Below, piece by piece: positions 33,268 to 42,745 of a stretch of 64,000 nucleotides of DNA (position 1 is the first letter of the stretch; every line of letters begins with the position of its first letter). The DNA comes from Diphasiastrum complanatum (lineage: Eukaryota; Streptophyta; Lycopodiopsida; Lycopodiales; Lycopodiaceae), in assembly GCA_029204225.1 (NCBI GenBank), contig CM055113.1, positions 25,967,462 through 26,031,461 on the forward strand. The letters run 5' to 3'. The translations under genes were made by a program, and so were the position numbers. The notes under the pieces are model-generated. The model saw only the letters and a list, made by a program, of their open reading frames with translations. It had not been told where the DNA came from and did no database searches.

Positions 33268-33559
33268 CATGTGCTTATATGCAATGTTGAAATGTATGTA
33301 CATGATGAGGAACATCATAGTCAAATTTGAGTGAGAAGCGAAAGTTCTGCAATAGCTTTGCTCGATCATCACCCTTTGTGCAACACGAAAAGAGAGTGTC
33401 AAATTCTTTGCGTGAATTGGCAATGAGAGACCATTCTATAATCTAAAATTTGTATAACGTGACAGGTACTCATGTATGCCAATAGGAAGCGATTTAGCAA
33501 GGGTTAGCATTTCCCAGCCAATTTTAATGCAGCTTAAGCATTCAATAATGTACTAGTTA
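33268..33559. other. Unassigned DNA right of the LTR array
   Basis: AT-rich and non-coding. By position this is the continuation of the DNA that flanked the Harbinger 3' end before the array inserted. No terminal repeat was identified. Confidence 0.4.
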
Positions 33560-34435
33560 CCATAGATGGTAGGAGAAGCATAAGTTTCAGAGTACTAGCA
33601 GCTAGCAGCTCAAGGCCCATCCTTGGACTGTTGCAGAACAAGACACTACCCAGTGATGTCCAGCATGGAAGCTGAACCTTTATGGAGCTCGCTTAACATG
33701 ATGCCACAATGCAAGTGTAAACTTGCATTGTCCCAAGTCCAACAATCCAGGGTTTTTTTGTCCTCCAATATCTGGTTGAAATTGCCTACTTTGTAGTTAT
33801 TTCATTTTCCTTCTGGAAATTACAAATCATATTTGTGCACTGTCAACAGAGGAACGTGGATAAACAAAGTTGTTGGTCATCAAGTGTGCCAATGGTGTTT
33901 AATAGCAGAGAACCAGAGAAAAAAAAACAAGTAATTCAAGACTCGGACAAAGTAGAGAAGAGACAAGAAATAGTAATTGAGCTCAAGACACCCACAGTAC
34001 ATGGATTCTCAACAAATCCAAAAGATGAGTGACATCAAATGGAGTTAAACCAGCTTAGGAGAATGCCATCATTGTTTGATGTGAACAACAACTGCACGAG
34101 GGCGGCCAACTGTGCGTTGGAAAACTCTGCGTTGGAAATACTCACAGCCATTCTCAATCCATGAAGCGCTGGGATTGGAACTATTCCCAATCTAAGAGTG
34201 TTGGAGTTGTAGAGGCAAGGACAACAAAAAAAACATGATTTGAAAAAGAGAATCAAGGATAGTTGTTGCCGCTGTTATTGGAGAAGATGATGATTCAATC
34301 GGCCAAGACGATGGAGAAGCAGCACCACGAGAGAAGAGAGCAACCAACGATGTGCACAAAAAGCTTTTGGAAGTGGAAGCGGGAATGCATTCTAAACTAG
34401 CGATGGCGGGAAGGCTGATCATTGGGCAGTTGCAG
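33560..34435 (+). repeat. 876-bp duplicated segment, copy 1
   Basis: Matches 58301-59175 at roughly 97% by eye, same orientation, with sharp ends (CCATAGATGG...GTTGCAG). It contains a coding-like frame at 33835-34032 (MVFNSREPEKKKQVIQ) that stops at the same codon in both copies, and a minus-strand frame across 34035-34450. Neither is recognised. The shared stop means it predates the duplication or is natural. It may be part of a gene or of an element. Confidence 0.85.
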
Positions 34436-34627
34436 TATAGGCCCTGGGCCTCCCGTTTTTGGCCTGCATATGCCCCTGGTATCTCCCAGGGCCTCAGATA
34501 TCCCAAGGTCGCAGCCACGTCAGCTGCCACATGGGGGCAACTATAAACCCATGTGAAATTGTCTCGGCCAACCAGAATGCTAGAATAGAGGTGAAGGGAC
34601 TTACCCCCCATCCCATGTGAAATCACC
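34436..34627. other. GC-rich unassigned spacer
   Basis: GC-rich compared with the surroundings; includes repeated CCCTGG/CCAGGG motifs. No gene recognised. Confidence 0.4.
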
Positions 34628-34707
34628 CTTAGACGTCTGCAAGAGACTACCCTTGCTCTTTCCTTAACGCTGAAAAAATAGTCGCAAATGCAGATTCATT
34701 CACGTAA
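34628..34707 (+). repeat. 80-bp dispersed repeat, copy 2
   Basis: One mismatch from 9170-9249, which lies upstream of the chitinase gene. Sequence on both sides is unrelated to the chitinase region. Confidence 0.85.
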
Positions 34708-34713
34708 TGCCTT

Positions 34714-36264
34714 GTGCTCAGGTGTCCTTTGTATTTTGGGACCACCTCCAAGAGCATAATGTCCATCCAATTTTCTCTTTCTTATGAATCTATCATTCTC
34801 TCTCCTCTCTCCGGTGGAGTTCACTTTCTCTCTCCTCTCTCCGGTGGAATGCACGTTCTCTCTCCTCTCTCCGGTGGAATGCACGAAACTAATCAAAAAG
34901 GGCAAGACTTAGAGTCTAGGTTAGCCAATCAGAAGAAGCATGTAGTTCCATCTCCCGTAAAAGTGTTTAAGGGGGAGAAGAAGGATAGGAACTTACAAGT
35001 GGTAAGTTCTTGGCTAAATGTTTGGAATAAATACTTTGCCATGAACCAATTCCTTGAATCTGAAAAGTTATCCACTGCCACCATGTTCCTTGAAGGAAGA
35101 GCCTTAGTTTGGTGGGATGACTTAGTTGCAAAGGGCAATCAACCTTGTACATGGGATGATTTTTGCAAGCTTTTTAGGGATTATTTTCTACCACTATTAG
35201 ATGACTATGAACACTTTCAAAAGTTGAGTCATTTATCAATGAATAAAGGTTTGGAACAATTTATTCAAGATTTTCATGAGTACCTGAATCCACTTTATAG
35301 TGACGTTCCACATAAGGTACAAATATTAATGTTTATTGATATTACCAAAAGATTATCAGGTGGGTATTCGTAGGGACAATCCAAAAACCCTAGAAGATGC
35401 TATTAAACCTGCAAAATACTTTGATGAGACACCTAAGCCACTTAGGGGTCAACAACCTAATAAGCAGAAAAAAGTTTTCAATTTAAGAGGGGGGATAGGG
35501 AAGCTGTTAGTGAAACACATCCCAATTCCAAGAATCTTAAGAAAACCAAGAAAAACTTTAAAAACCATCAAGGTGGCATTGATAAAGCTGAAGCTCGTAA
35601 GAAGAACCTGTGCTTCAAGTGCAATGGCAAGGGTCACCTTGCATGGAATTGCGTCAAATAACCAGCTTCTACCTCAGGTAATCTATCTCGAAGTAATGAG
35701 ATGGATGTATTTTGTCCTTAGTTCTTTAGTCTTTGGACCTAATGACCTTAAGTGCATTAAAAGTAAAGAAATTGAACAAGGTAACCATTAAGAATAGATA
35801 TCCTCTGCCACAGATGGATGACCTAATAGATTATCTTGGTGGTGCTGGGTACTTTACCAAGATAATTATAAGGTCGGGATTCCATCAGGTATGCATTAAG
35901 ACAGAAGATATACCAAAAATCGGATTTTGAACTCGCTTTGGTCACTACAAATTTTTGGTGTTGCCTTTTGCTTTGACCAATGCACCGACAACTTTCCAAT
36001 AGATGATGAACGATTTGTTCAGGCCATATTTGGAAAGATTTGTAGTGGTATTCTTAGATGATATCCTAGTGTTCAGTAAGACTTGTTTGGGACATCCTAA
36101 GAAGGGAAAAGCTCTTTGCCAAAGAGTCTATGTATGACTTTTTTTGCGAAGGAATTGTCCTACTTGGGGCATAAGATTTCCAAACGGGGAGTGGAGATTG
36201 AGGCCGATCGTATCCAGAGGGTTATTGATTGGCCTATTCTCACCACAGTTCGGGAAATCAACAT
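34714..36264 (+). mobile_element. Ty3/gypsy fossil: gag and part of reverse transcriptase
   Basis: A gag region with the retrotransposon gag signature (FLEGRALVWWDD...W..F) is followed by a CCHC zinc knuckle (CFKCNGKGHLAWNC, near 35610-35650) and by reverse transcriptase sequence (PLPQMDDLID near 35810, FLDDILVF near 36050). Homology ends near 36264 at TTVREI. Protease, integrase and LTRs were not seen. Broken, with several disabling changes, and older than copia B or C. A three-copy minisatellite lies near the start of its frame. Confidence 0.85.
34796..34885 (+). repeat. 30-bp x 3 in-frame minisatellite
   Basis: Three 30-bp units encode (F/I/V)LSPLSGG(V/M)H three times at the start of the gypsy gag-containing frame. 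Confidence 0.9.
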
Positions 36265-36499
36265 ATCAATTTTAACAGTATATTTTGACAATTGTATTTT
36301 GTCAATACATTAACATTCTTGTTAAAAAAGTGCAGATAAAATTTAATCGTTCATTAGCGAATATGTCTTCTATTAGGAAATCTCTCGAAATAGGTATATT
36401 TTATAAATGTACAATAGATATTATGTACTTAACATTTGGATTTGCAGCATTGTGTGTTGAATATAACTTTTTTGTTTTTTTTTCTAAGATTGTTTAAAG

Positions 36500-36892
36500 C
36501 ACGACGCCTCCACAAGATAGCAAAAAGTTAAAGAAGATGCAATACTATTACAAAATGAAATCACAAAAAAGAGCACAAATGCTTGAGCAAAGACTTAGTG
36601 AAACATCATCGTCATCAACTTCTGGTGCCCAGCCTCGACCTAAATCGCAGGTACTATATAATTATTTGTTTAAAACTTAGGACTATATTTATACACATAT
36701 AAATTAGCTTGTAACATTAAGCTAATTATTTTTGTAATTGTAAAATGAAATTAGTATCAATAGAGGTACAATGAAAAGATATATTGCAAGTGCAAACAAT
36801 GCAAAGGATTGAAAATTCGAGAAAGATGAATAGTGGCGCAACATCTGTGGAAGTTTGCAAAGCACATTGAGGAGCCCGATGTGGATTTGGAG
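36500..36892 (+). pseudogene. CACTA transposase-associated domain, two exons
   Basis: Exon 36500-36650 encodes TTPPQDSKKLKKMQYYYK followed by a serine-rich stretch and ends at a GT donor (36651). After an AG acceptor (36761-36763), exon 36764-36892 encodes YNEKIYCKCKQC and later QHLWKFAKHIEEPD, ending at GT (36893). The C.C..C ... HL layout is that of the transposase-associated domain at the N-terminus of plant CACTA TNP2 proteins. A TGA lies in the middle of the second exon (between RER and IVAQHL), so it no longer reads through. Confidence 0.65.
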
Positions 36893-37189
36893 GTACATTT
36901 TGACTATTTAGTACTGTCCTTATCATACACATATTTATAATTTAAAAAAAAAAAAAACTAATGCTTGTGTAATGTTTCACTCTTGTAGAATAATACATTG
37001 CTGTCAATGTCTTATAACACGTCGATTGACATTCTTATCAACAAGATAAGAATTATCGATTTTGGATCATCTTTGGCATTAGACGAAGATCTTGTTGATG
37101 ATCATAATGATGTCACTAGTCACTACACACCTCATGATGTGGAAGTTATGCATCTTTCCATTTCGCACGTCACTCACTCCACCACACCT

Positions 37190-37570
37190 CACATAGATCT
37201 TTCCATGGAATCCCACGATATCACCACACATAGATTCTATTCATCCCACGACACCTCACATGGATTCTATCCATCCCAGAACACCTCACAAAAATTCTAC
37301 TATGGATTCTATTCATTCCACGATGTCACCACACATCGATTCTATCTATCTCATGACACCTCACATCCATTCTATCCTTCCCATGACACCTCACATCGAT
37401 TCTATCCATCCCACAACACCTCACACAAATTCTACTATGGATTCTATTCATTTCATGATGTCACCACACATCGATTCTATTTATCTCATGACATCTCATA
37501 TCGATTCTATCCATCCCACGACACCTCACATCGATTCTATCCATCCCACATCACCTCACATACCTTGTAT
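37190..37570 (+). repeat. 30-bp coding repeat with a 135-bp higher-order unit
   Basis: About a dozen variants of TCACATCGATTCTATCCATC plus about ten further bases. A 135-bp block starting at 37286 repeats from 37421. Unit lengths are multiples of three, and two frames stay open together: one reads SHDTSHRFYPSHDTS, the other MTPHIDSIHPTTPH. It lies between the CACTA N-terminal exons and the SET-like segment. Confidence 0.85.
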
Positions 37571-37574
37571 AGAA

Positions 37575-38362
37575 TTTTCTCTTCTTCCTATCCCATCTAG
37601 ATTTACTCCATTACAAAAAAGAACACGACCTGGACGCATTTTGACAAGATTTGAAAATGAACAACCAAATTTACGTACTGTTGACTTATCCAAGAATGTT
37701 TTAAATTCATTGATTGAGTCTCCCCTTCCTCCCTACCTAGAAGCATTGGTTAAGCCCTTTGATAGAAAGGAATATTCATGTTGGCCTGATAGAGTACCAC
37801 TACCATTATGTGGAACATCATTCTCATATTGGGGTCATATGTATATGATCAAGCCAAGTGAGCACTTTCCTAATGCGGGATTAGGTCTATTTTTTTTTAC
37901 TAGCATTGATGTCCCCTTGAATAGTGTTGTCACGTTAATGCCTGATGCAGGACCTCAATACAATTGGGGTAATTGGCAGGATCTATGTCGTCACCAATGG
38001 AGAATGTAGGTTTATGGCTTGAATGCCAATGCTTGTTCTTTGGAAGAGCGACGCGTGCAAGGAGAGAATGTTTTGAAATCACATCGTATGTACATTTATG
38101 GGCGTCCAGAAAATATGGCAATATTGCTGCATACATAAATAGTTCCATTGGGCACCCTTCATTAACTAATTGTGATTTTGAGGAACACACCAATGGAAAG
38201 GAAGAATACTTTTCTAGGAACTCAAAAAGTACATACATAATGGTATGTGAGATAAGGCCCATTAAATGTGGTGAAGAGCTATTCATCAAATATAGCTTCA
38301 ATCGCCCTCTTCCAAGATGTGTACAAAAGGCTTTGAGCCAAACTCAAGCATGTACCTTGTGA
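37575..38362 (+). pseudogene. SET-domain-like coding segment inside the CACTA gene
   Basis: The first part (frame of 37260-38009) reads FSYWGHMYMIKPSEHFPNAG then LGLFFFTSIDVPLNSVVTLM. The NAGLGLF block matches the start of SET lysine methyltransferase domains. The second part (frame of 37973-38362) reads YGNIAAYINSSIGHPSLTNC, later MVCEIRPIKCGEELFIKYSF. This matches GN.ARFINHS...NC and the final I..GEEL...Y of SET domains. Two frames are used, so a frameshift or small intron lies between about 37940 and 38040. SET enzymes methylate histone or other lysines using S-adenosylmethionine; the classic NHSC box reads NSSIG here, so activity is doubtful. The region is flanked by CACTA transposase sequence on both sides, on the same strand. 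A host gene captured by the transposon is the simplest reading. Confidence 0.65.
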
Positions 38363-38639
38363 ATATCAAATTAATTTTTTTTTTTTTATATTTCATATTG
38401 CATGCCTTAATTTAAGATATAGTGTTTGATTTGCATGTCTTAATTTTAGTTTTAATTTTCATGAATGACAATCTTATATGTTAATTTGTTTTCCATGTTT
38501 GAAGGACTATGAATTGTCATCTAGCTCTTGTGACGATGATAACAGTCACTCCATATCCAAAACAAGATTGGCATACGATGGGCCGCACATAAATCAACTA
38601 TCACGTCATGAGCGTATGAGAATCAGCCTTGATCTTCTT

Positions 38640-40240
38640 CTTCCTCTTCTTCAGAATCAAGATCAAGTGCTGAAAATGATTTTTGCATTCAAGATGAAGT
38701 TGAAATCATGAACAACTTGATAAATAACGTCTATGAGCATCATGATGTGGAAGAATGCACTGAACATGATAGTGAATCATTTATTAGTGCCGAAGAAAAA
38801 AAATTGAGAGAAGAATCAAACACACCATTATATCCTGGAGCAAAGACATCTCGTTTGGCCGCTTCGTTGCTTATATTGAACCTCCAAGCAAAATATAAAT
38901 GGAGTGATACAAGTGTTACATCCTTATTTGGGTAAATAAGATTGAGATTTTTTTTAAAGAATTTAATAGATGTGTTGTTCAAGTCAAATGTTTTAGTTGG
39001 CTAAATGATCTTTTATTTTATATTATGAAAATTCATTTCATTATGTACAGGTTATTACGCAAACTACTCCCAGAAGGAAACACTATGTTAGAGACAAGAG
39101 GTGAGGGACTTGCAACAGACGGGGTTAACTCCTTTGGAAAAATGTCAAGCACGTGGTCTACTTGGCCAGTGGTGTTGGTCAACTATAACATTCCACTTTG
39201 GCTAAGCATTAAAAAAGGACATCTCATGCTAGCACTTCTAATTCCTGGAAAACATAAAGTAAAAAATATGGATATCTACTTTGCACCATTGATTCAAGAA
39301 CTAGAATTACTATGGAAGGGAGTCCAAGCATATGACATCTCACGTCCACTTCAAGACAAAACATTTTTGTTGCATGCAATTTTAATGTGGACTATGCATG
39401 ACTATCTAGGATTGGGCGATTGTTTAGGTGACTATAAAATGAAATCACTTGTAATGTTTGTATATTTATTTTTTATGCATGCAATATTTATTCTTTAACA
39501 TGAATTGGATTTGATTCTTTTAGGTTTTACAGCTTCTGGATATCACGCATGTCTCATTTGTGGACCAAATATTGATGCTCGCCACTCATGTCATTTAAAC
39601 ACAATTGTGTATAAAAATCATCGCAAGTACTTGCATGATGAAAATCATCCATTTAGAAATGCTCATAGAAGAGGCTTTGGAGGAAGATCAGAAACAAGAA
39701 TGCCTCCAAAGAGAATGTCTGTGGCAGATTGGCACAAACTTTGGATTGAATCCGAGACTAAGCCAATCAATGGTATGAAAAGACTATCCATCTTTCATTG
39801 TTTACCATATTGGAATAACTTTTTGATCAATCACTTGCTTGATCCTATGCACATATCCAAAAATGTGGGTGAATCAATATGGAAACACTTGGTGGGTGAC
39901 AAAGACAGTATTCTGCCAGACATGATCTACAAGAATCAAAAACAAAAAAAGAGTATTGGCTAAAATTATGTACTGATGGAAATACCTATAGTATTCCAAG
40001 AGCCCCTTGGATTCGTACGAAAGAAGAGTATAAGTACGTACGGTCAGTCATTTGCGAGATGAGAACAACAACGGGTTTTGCTTATTTACTACGAACATCA
40101 TTCACAGTTGAAGGAAAACTCCATGGTCTAAAATCTCATAATTGGTTGAAGATGGTCAAGTACATATTTCCAATGTGCATTCGTGGCTATCTAATTGATC
40201 AATTTCGTGATGCCATTTACAAATTAGGATCCGTTGTCAG
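38640..40240 (+). pseudogene. CACTA TNP2-type transposase core, four exon segments
   Basis: TNP2 hallmarks appear in order. NTPLYPGAKTSRL (near 38820) leads to a donor after 38931 and an acceptor at 39050. Exon 39051-39427 has LLRKLLPEGNTM, DGVNSFGKMSSTWSTWPV, LMLALLIPG and ILMWTMHDYLGLGDCLG. An intron (39428-39523, GT-AG) follows. The next exon has GYHACLICGPN, NHRKYLHDENHPFR, IFHCLPYW and LLDPMHISKNVGES. A run of A residues near 39941-39953 carries a frameshift. Then come IRTKEEYKYVRSVICEMR and LHGLKSHNWLKMVKYIFP up to a GT donor at 40241. The enzyme would cut and paste CACTA elements. The 119-bp and 96-bp introns keep the frame, so introns are well supported. It is decayed and lacks a recognised C-terminal end. 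Confidence 0.85.
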
Positions 40241-42545
40241 GTACTTAATATTTTTGTTTACATCAATATCTTATGAAATTGCATGTTTTTTTTCTAATAC
40301 AAGTTTGATAAAATAATATGAACGTACTAAAATCTAGTTGTACTACAAACATGATGGAGTTCTTATTTACTTCTGTTTGCATTGCTTGGTCTCCTCAATT
40401 TCTATTTTTCACAAGCACGTATTCTCTATTGTTTTTCGAATTATAATTAATTCCAAACGTCTCTATTGATCAGTTAGATCAGTGCAAACTCACCCCAGAC
40501 TTTTCGAAAACCCACCACTGCACCGCTATTTCTCATTTTTGGGCACCGCCAGTCTCGATTTTTGCATCCACCATTTTTTCAATTTTTTTTTCAAATTTTA
40601 CCAGTTTTTCGTCCGCCATGCATCCGCCAACTGCCAAAAAAACCACAATTTTTTTTTCCGAAAACTACATCTGATGAGATTTCGATTTTTGCATTTTTTG
40701 AGTTTCTCAAAAAAAATTTGATTTGTTCCGAAATTTTTTCGAGTCTCTCAAATTTTTTTTAAGTTGTTCAAAAAATTTTGAGTTTTTTTTTCAAAAAATT
40801 TGCGTTTTGAAGATCGCATCCGATGACTTTGCGTCTGACGATCCCATCCGACGATTTTTTTATTTTATTTTAGACATTCTCGGATTTTCTAATTTTTTAA
40901 GTTTTTTAGAATTTCGAGTTTTTTCGAGCTCTGAAAATTTTCATCAAACGAGCTATTGTCTCTAGAGCCGACGAATGCATCTGCTAATGTCTTCCAAATT
41001 ACATCTGCCAGTGCCTTTCAACCATTGCATTCGACGACCATCCTCATTTGCATCTGATGCTTCTCATTGCATCCGACAACCCTCATTTTTTATTTCATCC
41101 ATCACCCTCCATCTGACTCTTAATTTTTTGATCCCTTAATTCTTTCGATCCAGTGTTTTTCATCTGTCGTCTTCCTAGTTTCTTCCGGCAATGTCTTTTT
41201 GATACAATGACATTTCTACTTTAATAAAATTTTTGATCATGTGATTATTCTTCGACCCTTCGTTCACAATGCTTTTTCAGATGCATCCGATCTCCATCTC
41301 ACTTGTATCCAATGACTTTTTGTTTGCATCGGCTGTTTTTAATCATTTTTTATCTTGCATTCCATATTTTTTACATCCAACGTCCTTCAGTTCCAATTGC
41401 ATTCGATATCCATCTCATTTGCATCAGCCGCCCTTCTTCCTCAGTTGCATCTGACAACTTTCATCTGCATTTACATCTGCCACTCTCATCTATAGTTGGA
41501 TCCGACGTTTTTTCTAATTTTTTCTAGTTTTCTCAAATTTTGGATTTTTAGATACATTATAATTTTTTCGATACTTTTCATTTTTGGATCCCTTGTAATT
41601 TTTTCATACTTTTCAGTTTATCAATACTCGACTCTAATTTTTTTGAGTTTTTCGAGTTTTTTACAATTTTCAATTTTTTCGAGTTTTTCGAGATTTTATA
41701 ATTTTTCAAGTTTTATAATTCTTCGAGTTTTTCAATATTTACGAGTTTTTCGGATTTTATAATTCTTCGAGTTTTTTGAGTTTTTAAATTTTTTGAGTTC
41801 CTTCGAATTTTAAATTTTTTGACTTTTCCGAAAAAAAAAATTTCGACTTTCTCAGATTTTTGAGTTTTCCACGATTTTTTTTTTAAGATTTTTGAATTTT
41901 TTGAATTCTTTTTCTCTTTTCTCAAATTTTGGTCATTTGTGAGTTATTTTTGAGTTTTTTAGTGTTTCATTTTTTGGGTTTTTTCGATTTTGTTTAGTCC
42001 CTTGTCATTTTTTCCATACTTGAATTTTTTCAATACGCGACTCGATGTTTTTCACAATTTTCGATACGATATCGACTCGAACAATCCAAGATTTTTTGAT
42101 ATCTACAATCAAATTTTTTCAATTCTTTGAAAAAAAATTTGATACTGTACAATTTTTTGATGCAAGGATATTTTTTCGAGTCATATTTTTTTTGATCTTA
42201 AATTTATCGATCCCATATTTAATTTGATCCTAGATTTGGTCGATCCATTATTTTTCTATTCTAGCTTTTTTCTCATTTTTCGATTTCTATTTTTTTGAGT
42301 TCTCCTTTTTCGAGTCACTAATTTTTCGATTCCATGATTTTTTGAGCCTTGATTTTTTGAGTTTTAGTTTCATTTTCAAATTCCATTTTTCGATCCAAAT
42401 TTTTTTTTCGATCCTTTGTTTTTCAACCCCTTGTAATTTTTCGATCTCCTATAAATTTTTTGATACCTTATACTTTTTTTCATTCACTGTCTTTTTCAAT
42501 CCGGTCTATTTTTTTTCCGATCCAGTTCCATCCGACGTCCATTGA
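40241..42545 (+). repeat. T-rich low-complexity tract with a recurrent CATCCGACG-like motif
   Basis: From about 40480 the plus strand is dominated by T runs joined by TTTTTCGAGTTTT-like words; A runs are rare, so strand asymmetry is extreme. Between about 40800 and 41500, variants of GCATC(C/T)G(A/C)CGA recur many times, and one closes the tract at about 42530. The open frames here are low-complexity artefacts. It adjoins the CACTA gene, so it could be CACTA subterminal repeat DNA, but this is not shown. Confidence 0.6.
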
Positions 42546-42745
42546 TTTTGTCGTCGCATTCCCACAGCCACCGTAGACAACAGATTCAGGAGAGGGTGAA
42601 AGGGAGCTACATGCAACCACACAAGCAAAAGATGCACTTGCAGTTGATCCCACTAAATAAGACAGACGAGCAATCCAACGAGATTCAACCAAGAAAAATA
42701 CCCAGTCATAAACCTTAGTTAGCAAAGATCATGTCTTGTTATGGT
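42546..42745. other. Short unassigned spacer
   Basis: Normal-composition DNA between the T-rich tract and copia D. Nothing recognised. Confidence 0.4.

Larger units (their letters stand above)
36265..40240 (+). mobile_element. CACTA (En/Spm)-type transposon gene region with introns
   Basis: Exon-like segments with GT-AG boundaries spell out a TNP2-type transposase: a lysine-rich exon (36500-36650), a cysteine-rich transposase-associated segment (36764-36892), a repeat-rich and SET-like segment (36989 to about 38352), and the TNP2 core (about 38640-40240). It follows the gypsy fossil directly, so it may have inserted there. Terminal CACTA/TAGTG repeats were not found with confidence. The gene carries a stop and several frame changes, so it is decayed. 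The part of TNP2 beyond 40240 was not recognised. Confidence 0.8.

Noticed and set aside
25605-33330. Numerous 60-140-codon frames inside the three-LTR array
   Set aside because: Similar in both units only because the units are recent copies; none resembles gag, pol or a host protein.
41955-41964. TTTTTTAGTG as the right end of the CACTA element
   Set aside because: No matching CACTA left end or target duplication was found, and the word is expected by chance in such T-rich DNA.
40482-42545. Several phenylalanine-rich open frames
   Set aside because: Products of T-rich low-complexity DNA, with no domain or codon signal.
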